Assembly: GCF_000226255.1 (NCBI RefSeq)
Contig: NZ_AGFG01000050.1
Coordinates: 1-64,000 of the forward strand
Source: Desulfovibrio sp. A2
GTDB lineage: Bacteria; Desulfobacterota; Desulfovibrionia; Desulfovibrionales; Desulfovibrionaceae
Length of the DNA: 64,000 nt
Reading direction: 5' to 3'
Made by a program: the position numbers and the translations under genes
Shown: piece by piece, positions 47,797-60,776 of the stretch
Layout of the letters: every line of letters begins with the position of its first letter
Numbering within the stretch: the first letter of the stretch is position 1
Notes under the pieces: generated by a model
The model's input: the letters and a program-made list of their open reading frames with translations, nothing else
What the model was told of the DNA's origin: nothing
Databases searched by the model: none

Positions 47797-49134
47797 GTGC
47801 TGAAAAAAGCCCTGCGCCAACACCTTCAGCAGACCTGCCAGGAGCAGGATCTGCGCCAGTGGTACGACCCGCTGGCCATCACCCTGAGCAAGGACGACAA
47901 GCGGCTGGACGTCCAGTTTCCGCACCCGTTCTTTGCCCAGTGGTTTTCGGCCACGGCGCAGGTGACCTTTGAATCGCGGCTGCGCGAATTCCTGGGCGAC
48001 GGCTACGCGCTGCGCTACACCTCGGGCAACGGCGGCTCTCCCCAGGCAGCCCCGGCGCGGGCGGCCGCCGCGCGCCAGTTGGACTACCCCTTCGGTCCCC
48101 GGTTCACCTTCGACACCTTCCTGCACAACCGCAAGAACCAGTTTCCCGTGGCCTCGGCCAAGGAAGTGGCCCGCGACGGCCGCGACCCGCACGACAGGGT
48201 CTACAACCCCTTCGTGGTCTGCGGCGGCAGCGGCAACGGCAAGACACACCTTCTTCGCGCCATCGCCAACGAACTGAGCCGCTCTCGCGACGACAACGCC
48301 ATATTCTGCGGCGCGGTGGACGAACTGGGCACCCGCTTTTCCGGGCTTTCCGCATCCGGCGCGGGCGCGGCGCAGGAACGCCAGCAGGCCCGCAGCCGCC
48401 TGTGCGCGCAAGAGGTGCTGGTGGTCGACGACCTGCAGCGCCTGCGCGACCTGCCCTTTCTGCAGGATGAGCTGACCTTCGCCTTCGACCATTTTCACGA
48501 CAACGGCAAGCAGATGGTTTTCGCTTGCTCCGGCAAGCTGGCCGACCTGGACTTTCTGTCGCCCAAGCTGCGCTCGCGCCTGGAATGGGGGCTCATCGTC
48601 GAACTGCGCGAACCGGACCTGGACGTGCGGGTGAAATTCATCCAGCAGCAGAGCCGTTCGCGCAACATCCAGCTTTCCAAGGAACACGTCCTCACCCTGG
48701 CCCAGCGCTTTCGCGAATTCCGCCATCTCCAGGGCATTCTGGTAAAGGTCGGGGCATACCGCCAACTGGTCAACCGCGACATCCAGGACCGCGAGCTGGA
48801 GCAGATCCTGCGGCACACAGACAGCGGCAAGACCACCAGCCTGACGCCGGAGACGGTCATCGCCGCCACGGCCGAGCAGTTCGGCATCCCGGCCCGCGAC
48901 ATCGTGGGCGACAAGCGCCAGCAAAGCATCGTGCAGGCCCGCCAGGTGGCCATGTTCCTGTGCCGCGAACTACTGGGCAGTTCCTTCCCGGCCCTGGGCC
49001 GGGTGTTCGGGGGCAAGGACCATTCCACGGCCATGTATGCCGTGCGAAAAATCAAACAATTACAGCAAAGTGACAAAGATATGCAACTTCTGGTGACCGA
49101 CCTCAAACGAAAGTGCCTAACTCGGGCCGAATGA
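47797..49134 (+). CDS. dnaA: Chromosomal replication initiator DnaA
   Basis: About 445 residues from the GTG at 47797. The N-terminal domain I (LKKALRQHLQQTCQEQDLRQWYDPL) is short. The AAA+ domain has Walker A GGSGNGKTHLLRA, Walker B VLVVDDLQRL, sensor I FACSGKLADL and the box VII region LRSRLEWGLIVEL. Domain IV ends with the DnaA signature FGGKDHSTAMYAVRKI that binds DnaA boxes. The start is uncertain: AGGA lies 14 bases before the GTG, and an in-frame ATG at 47755 lacks a ribosome site. It begins the dnaA-dnaN-gyrB-gyrA origin cluster. Confidence 0.93.
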   Translation: MLKKALRQHLQQTCQEQDLRQWYDPLAITLSKDDKRLDVQFPHPFFAQWFSATAQVTFESRLREFLGDGYALRYTSGNGGSPQAAPARAAAARQLDYPFGPRFTFDTFLHNRKNQFPVASAKEVARDGRDPHDRVYNPFVVCGGSGNGKTHLLRAIANELSRSRDDNAIFCGAVDELGTRFSGLSASGAGAAQERQQARSRLCAQEVLVVDDLQRLRDLPFLQDELTFAFDHFHDNGKQMVFACSGKLADLDFLSPKLRSRLEWGLIVELREPDLDVRVKFIQQQSRSRNIQLSKEHVLTLAQRFREFRHLQGILVKVGAYRQLVNRDIQDRELEQILRHTDSGKTTSLTPETVIAATAEQFGIPARDIVGDKRQQSIVQARQVAMFLCRELLGSSFPALGRVFGGKDHSTAMYAVRKIKQLQQSDKDMQLLVTDLKRKCLTRAE

Positions 49135-49273
49135 GCGCGCACCCCCTTTCGGCTGTTCCTTCGGTTCCCACGCGGTGCATTGTGATGTTACCTGGAATTC
49201 CAATTCATTTTCGTATGTTATGCCAGTTCCGCACCTGGAAACAGGCCCTGCTACTACAACAGGAGATCCAGAT

Positions 49274-50440
49274 ATGTTTCTGAGAATCCAGAAGGAAGAT
49301 GTCATCGAAGGCCTGCAGAAGGCCGCCAGCATCATTCCCGCCAAGACGGGCGCGGCCTACCTGCGCTCCATCTGGCTGAAAGCCGAGAACGGTTCGCTCA
49401 GCGTGCTGGCCACCGACTCGAACATCGAGTTCCGGGGCTCGTACGCGGCCGACATCGAACAGCCCGGCCTGGCGGGCGTGCAGGGCCGCGCCTTCGTGGA
49501 CCTGCTCCGCAAGCTGCCCGGCGGCCAGATTGCCCTCAAGCTGGACGGCGAAAGCGGCAACCTGCTCATCGAGCAGGGCCGCCGCAAGTACAAGCTGCCC
49601 GTCAACGACCCGGTGTGGTTCCAGAACTTCTCCGAGTTCCCCGCCGACGGTTCGGTGATGTGGTCCGGCGACTACCTGCAGGAGCTCATCGACCGCATCG
49701 CCTTCTGCATCAGCGACGAGGACGCGGTGGAGGCCATCGCCTGCCTGTCGCTGAAGCCCGGCGCGCAGAATTCCATCGAGGCCTGCGGCCTGAACGGCCA
49801 CCAGTTCGCCATGCTGCGCTTCGCCCATGACGAGCTGATGTCCATGCTGCCGCCCGAAGGCATCCTGATCCAGAAGAAGTACCTGGGCGAGCTGAAGAAG
49901 TGGCTGGGCACCGACGAGGTGGAACTGAACATCTCCGAAAAGCGCCTGCACTTCCGTACCGGCGACGGCAAGGAAACCTTCAGTCTGCCCCTGTCGTACT
50001 ACCAGTACCCCGACTACATGAACTTCCTGGCTAAGCTGTCGGCCGATTCCGTGTCCAGGCTGGAACTGCCCCGCAAGGACGCCATGGACGCGCTGGACCG
50101 CCTGCTGATCTTCAATACCGACTCCAACCGCTGCACCTACTTCGACCTGGACGGCAACGGTGGCGGCGGCGACGTGGTGCTCTCCGCGCAGGGCCAGGAC
50201 GTGGGATCGGCCACCGAAACCCTGGAAGCCACCTACAGCGGCGACATCAAGAAAATCGCCTTCCCCACCCGCAATCTCATCGAGATCATGGGCCACTACC
50301 GCTCCGAACAGCTGGGCCTGACCCTGACCGGCAGCGAAGGCCCCTGCGGCATCACCGGCGCCGACGACAGCGAGTACACCGTGATCATCATGCCCATGAA
50401 AATAGTCGAGGAAACCTACTATAGCGAAGAAGAAGTGTAG
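49274..50440 (+). CDS. dnaN: DNA polymerase III beta sliding clamp
   Basis: 388 residues in three repeats of the clamp fold. The N-terminus MFLRIQKEDVIEGLQKAASIIPAK, GRAFVDLLRKLPGGQI and FPADGSVMW are family-typical. The C-terminus YTVIIMPMKI replaces the common VVMPMRL that lines the client-binding pocket. A further acidic tail (VEETYYSEEEV) extends past that point and is unusual. CAGGAGATCC precedes the ATG. The gap to dnaA is 139 bp and AT-rich, so it may have its own promoter. Confidence 0.95.
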   Translation: MFLRIQKEDVIEGLQKAASIIPAKTGAAYLRSIWLKAENGSLSVLATDSNIEFRGSYAADIEQPGLAGVQGRAFVDLLRKLPGGQIALKLDGESGNLLIEQGRRKYKLPVNDPVWFQNFSEFPADGSVMWSGDYLQELIDRIAFCISDEDAVEAIACLSLKPGAQNSIEACGLNGHQFAMLRFAHDELMSMLPPEGILIQKKYLGELKKWLGTDEVELNISEKRLHFRTGDGKETFSLPLSYYQYPDYMNFLAKLSADSVSRLELPRKDAMDALDRLLIFNTDSNRCTYFDLDGNGGGGDVVLSAQGQDVGSATETLEATYSGDIKKIAFPTRNLIEIMGHYRSEQLGLTLTGSEGPCGITGADDSEYTVIIMPMKIVEETYYSEEEV

Positions 50441-50460
50441 CCTTCTTCTCGTATGGGGCG

Positions 50461-50487
50461 CGTCCTGTCGGACGGTACGGTTTTTTT
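50461..50487 (+). terminator. Possible terminator of dnaN
   Basis: A 5-bp stem (CGTCC/GGACG, TGTC loop) is followed six bases later by seven Ts. Weak stem, good T-tract. Confidence 0.45.
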
Positions 50488-50489
50488 GT

Positions 50490-50661
50490 GCCTCCGGCGG
50501 GCAAGGACGGCAGCCGTTAGGTAAGCGCGAAGCGCGAACCTTACGGATGGCGATAGCAGAGCTGGCAAAGCCCCCTGCACCCCCCTTCAATGGGGAAGTT
50601 TTGGTTTTATTGATTCCCCCTGTGCGGGGTGCTGGGGCGGCAGCCCCTGCCCGCCGGAGGC
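50490..50661 (+). repeat. Repeat cassette between dnaN and gyrB with 14-bp terminal inverted repeats
   Basis: GCCTCCGGCGGGCA (50490-50503) and its exact reverse complement (50648-50661) bound a 172-bp cassette. Inside are the 33-nt structured core (50514-50546) and GC hairpins such as GGGGC/GCCCC near 50635. The same GCCTCCGGCGGG motif recurs in the long repeats at 39-40 kb and 59 kb and twice before gyrA. Confidence 0.75.
50514..50546 (+). repeat. Structured hairpin core, copy 1
   Basis: A 33-nt symmetrical hairpin: CCGT pairs with ACGG, then a T-T mismatch, then AGGT with ACCT, then AA opposite GA, then GCGC with GCGC around the loop GAA. Downstream it continues ATGGCGATAGCAGAGC, shared with the other copies. 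Confidence 0.85.
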
Positions 50662-50690
50662 GTAAAAGAAGCCTCACCCCCAAGCCTTGA

Positions 50691-53123
<2,433 letters not shown>

Positions 53124-53139
53124 AAGAGTTTGGCGAGTG

Positions 53140-53178
53140 CCGGGGAGGGGACCCTTTGGAAAGGGTCTCCCTCCCCGG
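53140..53178 (+). repeat. Empty-form stem hairpin between gyrB and gyrA
   Basis: An 18-bp stem with one bulged base (CCGGGGAGGG..ACCCTTT against AAAGGGT..CCCTCCCCGG) has only a two-base turn. It is the same kind of stem that, at 55831-55933 and 56075-56173, carries the conserved core at its tip. It may act as the gyrB terminator or attenuator. Confidence 0.75.
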
Positions 53179-53255
53179 ACCCCTCCCCCCCAAACTTTTT
53201 ATAGGGGCGGTTATTCTCCCTATTCAGGGGGTGCAGGGGGCGCAGCCCCTTGCCC

Positions 53256-53326
53256 GCCGGAGGCGTAAAAAAGATCTCCCCTCCATGGTCGTCGTCAGAC
53301 CGCCGGAGGCGTATAAAAAATCTGTT
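53256..53326 (+). repeat. Direct repeats upstream of gyrA
   Basis: CGCCGGAGGCGTAAAAAAGATC (split over 53262-53276) recurs near 53300 as CGCCGGAGGCGTATAAAAAATC. Both combine a GCCGGAGGC palindromic core with an A-rich tract just upstream of the gyrA ribosome binding site. Confidence 0.65.
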
Positions 53327-53379
53327 CTCTCCGGGCGTAGTCGTAACAGCGACAGCCCATCGAGAAGCGAGGCAAACCA

Positions 53380-55818
<2,439 letters not shown>

Positions 55819-56138
55819 ATGGAGTTAACGCGGGGGAGGCGAGGGAAACTTTTGCGGTAGCCGTTAGGTGAGCGCGTAGCGCGAACCTTACGGATAGCGA
55901 CCGCAGAGCGAAAAGTTTCCCTCGCCTCCTCCGCACCCCCTCCACTCCCTTCAAAACGTTTTGTTTGGTTTAGCGCAGCCTCGATGCAAGGTGCCGCCCA
56001 TGGCGAATGCCCATGAAAACCAACCTGCCTTCCTGGTTAATCCCCAAGTAAAAAAGTTTGGGAGAGGGAGGGGTACGGGGAGGGAGAACCTTTTTCAAGC
56101 GGCAGCCGTTACACGAGCGCATAGCGCGAGTGTTACGG
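55819..56138. other. Structured intergenic region after gyrA
   Basis: This 320-bp gap is almost filled by two filled-form stem elements (55831-55933 and 56075-56173, the latter running into the next gene), a perfect CAAAACGTTTTG palindrome (55952-55963), and a TAAAAAAGTTTGGG stretch related in inverse to 53180-53203. Confidence 0.7.
55831..55933 (+). repeat. Filled-form structured element, copy 2
   Basis: A 19-bp perfect outer stem (GGAGGCGAGGGAAACTTTT at 55835-55853 with its complement at 55911-55929), extendable by four pairs, encloses GCGGT/ACCGC (55854-55858 with 55900-55904) and the 33-nt core (55861-55893) with AGGT/ACCT, GA opposite GA and GTA loop. Confidence 0.85.
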
Positions 56139-56173
56139 ATGGCGACCGCAGCGCGAAGGTTCTCCCTCCCCGT
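56075..56173 (+). repeat. Filled-form structured element, copy 3
   Basis: An 18-bp perfect outer stem (ACGGGGAGGGAGAACCTT at 56075-56092 with its complement at 56156-56173) encloses GCGG/CCGC and the 33-nt core (56106-56138). Here the 4-bp block is ACAC/GTGT instead of AGGT/ACCT. The lipoprotein start codon follows the core immediately. Confidence 0.85.
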
Positions 56174-56945
56174 GCTTCTGTCTTTTCTCATAGTTTTCCT
56201 TTTCATTCTTACTGGCTGCGAGAAGGCGGCACCGCCGGATGACATGGCGGACGCACGCAAGGCGGCGGGGGCGCGGCGCTACGGCGAGGCGGAGAAGTTG
56301 CTGGAGCGGTACTTGCGCCTGAACCCGGAAGGTGAGGAGCGGTGGGAGGCGTGGCAGCGCCTGCTGCAGATCACCCTGGACGTGCGGGGCGACGACAAGG
56401 CGGGCATGGAGCTCTTGGAGGCCATGTACCTTGAGTTCGGCATGGACGGGGACAAGGCGCGCGAGGTGCTGGTGCGGCTGGGCGGGCTGCTGGAGACGGC
56501 GCGGCGCTGGGACCGGGCGGCGGATGCCTGGCGCAAGCTGATAGAGGTGCCGGACCTGCCGGGCGATGAGAACGCCCGTGCACACCGGCGGCTGGCGCGC
56601 ATCCACACCTCGCGGCGCGAGTTCGGCATTGCGGAGGACGTGCTGCACCAGTGCCTGCAACTGAAGGCCACGGACGCGCGACGGGCGGAATGCCTGTACG
56701 ACCTGGCGGACGTGCAGATGTCCATGGAGCATTTTGCGCGCGGGGCGGACCTTGCGCGGCAGATACTGGTCATGCCGGGCGCGGAGAGGGACCTGAAGGC
56801 GCTGGCCGGGTTCATGCTGGGCGACGCGCTGGAGCAGCAGGGCAAGACGGCCGAGGCGCTGGCCGCGTTCGAATCGGTGCGCGAGACATATCCCAACGAA
56901 CTGGTGGTGGAAACGCGCATTCGCCAGCTGCGCAAGGGGCGCTGA
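56139..56945 (+). CDS. TPR-repeat lipoprotein
   Basis: 268 residues. A lipoprotein signal (FSLPVLLSFLIVFLFILTGC, Cys at residue 27) is followed by TPR-like helices: ARRYGEAEKLLERYLRLNPEGEERWEAW, RRWDRAADAWRKLIEVPDLP, REFGIAEDVLHQCLQLKATD and GKTAEALAAFESVRETYPNELV. This fits a periplasmic scaffold, as in BamD/YbgF-like proteins. The ATG at 56139 lies inside a structured repeat and no Shine-Dalgarno is visible; the first eight codons are repeat-derived. A GTG at 56130 is an alternative. A strong terminator follows. Confidence 0.78.
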   Translation: MATAARRFSLPVLLSFLIVFLFILTGCEKAAPPDDMADARKAAGARRYGEAEKLLERYLRLNPEGEERWEAWQRLLQITLDVRGDDKAGMELLEAMYLEFGMDGDKAREVLVRLGGLLETARRWDRAADAWRKLIEVPDLPGDENARAHRRLARIHTSRREFGIAEDVLHQCLQLKATDARRAECLYDLADVQMSMEHFARGADLARQILVMPGAERDLKALAGFMLGDALEQQGKTAEALAAFESVRETYPNELVVETRIRQLRKGR

Positions 56946-57045
56946 GCCGGGGGGACGTGAAGGCGCGGCCCGGCGCGCTTGTTCGCAGACGCAAGGGGTG
57001 CCGTAATGGCGGATTGATGGAACGGATGCGGGGTGGCCGCACACG

Positions 57046-57089
57046 GCGCGACCGCCGCTCCCTTGGGGGAGCGGCGGTCGCGCTGTTTT
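57046..57089. terminator. Bidirectional terminator
   Basis: A perfect 17-bp stem (GCGCGACCGCCGCTCCC and complement) with a TTGG loop followed by TGTTTTC. It lies between the convergent TPR lipoprotein and universal stress protein genes. Confidence 0.85.
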
Positions 57090-57120
57090 CGTGGCTATTC
57101 GGAAAGAAGGGCGGTGCGGA

Positions 57121-57567
57121 TCAGGCCGCCACCATCACGGTGCAGGGTGCTGCCCGCACCACGTGCTCGGCGGTCCTGCCCACGGGCAGTTCCTCGGTGT
57201 CGCCGGTGCCGTGGCGGCCCATGACGATGAGGTCGCACCGTTCGCGCAGGGCCATGCCCAGGATGGTTTCCGCCGCCGGCCCTTCCACGGTGTGCTCCAT
57301 GTACCGAACATGACTGTCTTGCAGGATGTCGCGCGCAGGTCCCAGTCGTTCGCTGGTGGAGGGCAGCGCGGGGGAACGTGCGAACCCCGGCGGCAGCCCG
57401 GCCCCGCCCGCCGGAAAGGGCAGGGACAGCGAGGGATGCGGATCGGCGCAATGCAGAAGAATGACCTCCGCTCCGGTGAGGTTGGCGATGAGGGCGGCGT
57501 GGTGCGCCGCGCGGTAGGAACCCTGTGTTCCGTCGATGGCCAGCAGAATGCGTGAAGGCTTGGTCAT
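57121..57567 (-). CDS. Universal stress protein (UspA family)
   Basis: 148 residues. RILLAIDGTQGSYRAAHHAALIANLTGAEVILLHCADP begins the Usp fold. The ATP-binding motif G-x2-G-x9-G-(S/T) is present as GRHGTGDTEELPVGRTAEHVVR, so it belongs to the nucleotide-binding class. A Pro/Gly-rich insert (SLPFPAGGAGLPPGFARSPAL) follows strand 2. GGGGGAATAC precedes the ATG at 57567. Confidence 0.9.
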   Translation of the reverse strand: MTKPSRILLAIDGTQGSYRAAHHAALIANLTGAEVILLHCADPHPSLSLPFPAGGAGLPPGFARSPALPSTSERLGPARDILQDSHVRYMEHTVEGPAAETILGMALRERCDLIVMGRHGTGDTEELPVGRTAEHVVRAAPCTVMVAA

Positions 57568-57737
57568 GTATTCCCCCAGTCCGGAGCACGGCGGCGGGTC
57601 GCGCGGCAACGCGGCGGCCCGCGGGCCGGTCAGACGGACATGGCTTCACCATACCCCGGCGGCGCGGGCACGGCAATGGGGCTATGGAAAAAACGGTGCT
57701 ATTGCTTGCTTTCCGGCTATCCTGCAGGGCGTGGAAA

Positions 57738-57773
57738 ACGAAAAGGCGGCGCGGGGTTGCCCCCGCGCCGCGC
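57738..57773 (-). terminator. Terminator of asnS
   Basis: A 12-bp GC stem (GGCGGCGCGGGG with CCCCGCGCCGC) is followed on the minus strand by CTTTTCGTTTTCC. Confidence 0.8.
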
Positions 57774-57798
57774 CTGCATGAGATTTTTTGGAAGAAGT

Positions 57799-59205
57799 TT
57801 AGAATTCGAGATTTCCAGGCGTGCGCGGAAAGGGCACCACATCGCGGATGTTGGCGATGCCGGTCAGCAGCATCAGCAACCGCTCGAACCCCAGGCCGAA
57901 ACCCGCGTGCGGCACGGAGCCGAAGCGGCGCAGGTCCAGGTACCACCAGTAGTCGTCCGGGTTCTGGCCCATTTCGCGGATGCGCGCTTCCAGCACGTCC
58001 AGGCGTTCCTCGCGCTGGCTGCCGCCGATCAGCTCACCGATGCGCGGCACCAGCACGTCCATGGCTGCCACGGTCTCGTTGTTGTCGTTGAGCCGCATGT
58101 AGAACGCCTTGATGGATTTCGGGTAGTTGTAGACGATGACGGGCTTGCCGAAGTGTTCCTCGGCCAGGAAGCGCTCGTGCTCGGTCTGCAGGTCCAGCCC
58201 GAAGGAAACGGGGTAGTCGAACTTCTTGCCCGAGGCTTTCAGCAGTTCGATGGCCTCGCGGTAGGACACCCGGGCAAAGGGCTGGTCGGCGATGGTGCGC
58301 AGCCGGTCCACAAGGCCGTTGTCCACGAAGCGGTCGAACAGTTCGATGTCGGCGGCGCAGCGCTCCAGCACGCGGGCGACCACGGTGCGGGTCATGGCCT
58401 CGGCCAGTTCCATGTCGTCGGTCAGGTCCGCGAAGGCGAATTCCGGCTCGATCATCCAGAATTCGGCGGCGTGCCGGGCGGTGTTGGAGTTTTCGGCGCG
58501 GAAGGTGGGGCCGAAGGTGTACACCTTGCCCAGGCCCATGGCCAGCGCCTCTGCCTCCAACTGGCCGGACACGGTGAGGTTGCATTCCTTGCCGAAGAAA
58601 TCGGCCTCGAAGCGGTTGCCGGAAGGCGGTACCGCGCTGCCCGAGGCGGGCAGGGTGGTGACCCGGAACATCTCGCCCGCGCCCTCGCAGTCCGAGCCGG
58701 TGAGAATGGGCGTGTGCACGTGGAAGAAGCCGCGCTCGCGGAAGAATTCGTGGATGGCGTAGGCGGCTTCCGAGCGGATGCGGAAGGCCGCGCCGAACTT
58801 GTTGGTGCGGGCGCGCAGGTGCGCGATGGTGCGCAGAAATTCGTCGGAATGGCGCTTCTTCTGCAGCGGGTAGGTTTCCGCGTCGGCCCCGCCCAGCAGG
58901 GTCAGGGTGGCGGCGCGCAGTTCCCACTTCTGGCCCTTGCCGGGTGATTCCACCAGTGCGCCGCGCACTTCCACGGCCGCGCCGGTGTTCACGTCCTTGA
59001 TCACGGCGTAGGCGGGCAGGGTTTCGTCCACGATGCACTGGATGTTGGCGAGGCACGAGCCATCGTTGATTTCCAGAAACGAGAAGCCCTTGGCGTCGCG
59101 CCGGGTGCGCACCCAGCCGCAGATGCGGATGTCGGCCACGGGGGCCTGGGCGGTAAGGGCATCGGCCACGGGGGTGCGAGCCATGGAGTTGGCGGAAGCG
59201 GTCAT
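57799..59205 (-). CDS. asnS: Asparaginyl-tRNA synthetase
   Basis: 468 residues, class IIb synthetase. The OB-fold anticodon domain has [29 protein letters not shown]. Motif 2 is [25 protein letters not shown]; the asparagine-specific AEFWMIEPE distinguishes it from AspRS. Motif 3 is [30 protein letters not shown]. There is an in-family insert at [28 protein letters not shown] precedes the ATG at 59205; an internal ATG seven codons on is possible. Confidence 0.96.
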   Translation of the reverse strand: MTASANSMARTPVADALTAQAPVADIRICGWVRTRRDAKGFSFLEINDGSCLANIQCIVDETLPAYAVIKDVNTGAAVEVRGALVESPGKGQKWELRAATLTLLGGADAETYPLQKKRHSDEFLRTIAHLRARTNKFGAAFRIRSEAAYAIHEFFRERGFFHVHTPILTGSDCEGAGEMFRVTTLPASGSAVPPSGNRFEADFFGKECNLTVSGQLEAEALAMGLGKVYTFGPTFRAENSNTARHAAEFWMIEPEFAFADLTDDMELAEAMTRTVVARVLERCAADIELFDRFVDNGLVDRLRTIADQPFARVSYREAIELLKASGKKFDYPVSFGLDLQTEHERFLAEEHFGKPVIVYNYPKSIKAFYMRLNDNNETVAAMDVLVPRIGELIGGSQREERLDVLEARIREMGQNPDDYWWYLDLRRFGSVPHAGFGLGFERLLMLLTGIANIRDVVPFPRTPGNLEF

Positions 59206-59415
59206 GCGGCGTCTCCTTGGTGGTCGGTGTGACGGCCCGGCGTGTGGTGCGGCGGGCGGTGTATGCGCAGCGCGCGGTGGGCGCGGGGTAACGCGCGGCG
59301 GGCGCGGCGCATGTGGAAAGGGTGTACGGTGCAAGGGGGAGGGTGGTCAACGGGGGATGGGTGCGGGATATGGGGAGGGGAAAAGAGGAAGAGACGGTGT
59401 GCATTGTTGGGCAGG

Positions 59416-59742
59416 GCTTCTACGAAGACAGTTCTACCCCGCTGATTACGCTCGATTTCATTATGCCTCCGGCGGGCAGGGGGTGTTGTAACGAACACCC
59501 CCTGCACCCCCGCGTTCCAGGGGGGCTTAGCCTCCCCTGGACCCCCGGCGTATCCTGCACCGAATTCCATGCCGTGCAGCTTCCCTCGGCCAAAGCGCCT
59601 TCGGGCGATCTACCCGGCGGAATGCGTATGTGCGCAAAGCTCTCACCGCCACCGTATAGCGAGGATGTCTTCATCCATACCCTCGTTGCGACGCATGTGC
59701 CGCCGCCAAAGCCTGGCGCACACGCTTCTACGCACGGAACGT
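59416..59742 (+). repeat. Long structured repeat, copy 3
   Basis: Same order and direction of landmarks as 39057-39552: TTCTACGAAGACAG, CTCGATTTCATTATGCCTCC, a GTAACG-loop hairpin (59476-59505), CGTATCCTGCACCG, CTTCCCTCGGCCAAAGCGCC and CCCTCGTTGCGACGCATGTG (59683). The copy is shorter, with one hairpin block expanded to CCAGGGG..CCCCTGG. Confidence 0.85.
59476..59505. repeat. GTAACG-loop hairpin in copy 3
   Basis: A perfect 12-bp stem (GCAGGGGGTGTT/AACACCCCCTGC) around GTAACG. Compared with 39276-39305, three adjacent base pairs have changed on both sides with pairing kept and the loop unchanged. Confidence 0.85.
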
Positions 59743-59930
59743 TGTCGTTGGGCAGCGCTTCAAAGGCAGAGTGGCTGGCGATGGTGTCGGAAAGGGTATC
59801 ACGAAGGGCAGTGTAACTGGGGGCACCGGGCGAGCATGCGTGGCAAAGCCGTGGAACGCGCGTCGGGGCCGTGCTAGGGTGGCGGCAAGGTTTGCTGTGC
59901 GAAAAGATGGAGCGATGGCGGCTGAAATGG

Positions 59931-59959
59931 TTGACGAGCGGCGGCCGTTTCATTATTAG
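59931..59959 (+). promoter_or_regulatory. Promoter of the small winged-helix gene
   Basis: TTGACG (59931-59936) and TATTAG (59954-59959) are separated by exactly 17 bp in an AT-rich stretch, giving a short leader of about 30 nt before the ATG at 59996. Confidence 0.75.
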
Positions 59960-59995
59960 GAATTATTACTGATTAAATTACAAAGGAGCACACCC

Positions 59996-60169
59996 ATGGA
60001 AGATCAGGTTCTGAAAGCCATGAAGGAAGCGGGCAAGCCCGTGCGCCCCGGTGACATCGCCAAGGCCCTCGCCGTGGATTCCAAGGACGTTTCCAAGGCC
60101 ATCGACGCCCTGAAGAAGGCCGGCAAGATCCACTCGCCCAAGCGCTGCTTTTACGAGCCGGTGGCGTAG
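59996..60169 (+). CDS. 57-residue winged helix-turn-helix-like protein
   Basis: A very short gene starting MEDQVLKAMKEAGKPVRPGDIAKALAVDSKDVSKAIDALKKAGKIHSPKRCFYEPVA. The pattern of helix, helix-turn-helix (GDIAKAL..DSKDVSKAIDALKKAGKI) and a short wing ending in SPKRCFYEP is a minimal winged-helix DNA-binding domain of the type found in MarR/ArsR-like regulators, without any sensing domain. AAAGGAG sits seven bases before the ATG; a good promoter lies upstream (59931-59959) and a terminator follows (60260-60300), so it is an independent, probably well-expressed gene. It might bind DNA as a dimer or be architectural. Confidence 0.85.
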   Translation: MEDQVLKAMKEAGKPVRPGDIAKALAVDSKDVSKAIDALKKAGKIHSPKRCFYEPVA

Positions 60170-60259
60170 CGCTCTGGGGAGGGCACCATGAACGGATGGT
60201 AATCGCGCCAAGGTCGTAGGCTGCCCGGCAATCGCCGGGCCAGCACGCCTGTCCGTTTC

Positions 60260-60300
60260 AAAACCCCCGCCGCGCCCGCAAGGGCAGGGTGGGGGTTTTT
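60260..60300 (+). terminator. Terminator of the small winged-helix gene
   Basis: AAAACCCCC pairs with GGGGGTTTT across an inner GCCC/GGGC hairpin with a GCAA loop, followed by a T-tract. Confidence 0.8.
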
Positions 60301-60487
60301 CCTTGTGGGCGGCCAAGCTGCCGGGGGGATGCGCAGTGCCCACGACCGTGCCCGCGACCATGCCGTGACGGGGGGTACGGCACGGTCGCGGGGGCACCGC
60401 CGTTGGTCGTGCCACCGGGCCGATGCGCGTATGATGCGGGCGTTGCAGCCAGGATGCGCCCCACCGCGCGATTTTCCACCCTGATTG

Positions 60488-60516
60488 TTGACAAACACGG
60501 TGCGCTGGGGCAATGT
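60488..60516 (+). promoter_or_regulatory. Candidate promoter of tRNA-Ala
   Basis: A perfect TTGACA (60488-60493) is followed after 17 bp by CAATGT, a poor -10. It lies about 40 bp before the tRNA. Confidence 0.5.
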
Positions 60517-60557
60517 CTGCTCCGCGCCCGGCCAAGCCGGGCGTACCCAACGTGCCT

Positions 60558-60633
<76 letters not shown>

Positions 60634-60641
60634 GAAAGGAT

Positions 60642-60674
60642 AAGGGTTCCACATCACTGTGGAACCCTTTTTCC
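60642..60674 (+). terminator. Terminator after tRNA-Ala
   Basis: A perfect 12-bp stem (AAGGGTTCCACA/TGTGGAACCCTT) with a TCAC loop is followed by TTTTCC. Confidence 0.9.
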
Positions 60675-60776
60675 ATTTCCGGGACCGTGGACATTCCTTC
60701 CCGCGCCTGCCGCTGACGGGTTTTCTTACGGTGATCGCTCTGGGCGCGAACCCGATCAACTGTTCCGGCAATCCGC

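Larger units (their letters stand above)
59206..59995. other. Intergenic region with third long repeat
   Basis: This 790-bp gap contains a copy of the long structured repeat (59416-59742) and, at its end, a strong promoter for the small helix-turn-helix gene (59931-59959). No gene was called. Confidence 0.6.
60170..60557. other. Intergenic region before tRNA-Ala
   Basis: This 388-bp gap contains the terminator of the small gene (60260-60300) and, near the end, a tRNA promoter candidate (60488-60516). The rest shows no gene. Confidence 0.5.
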
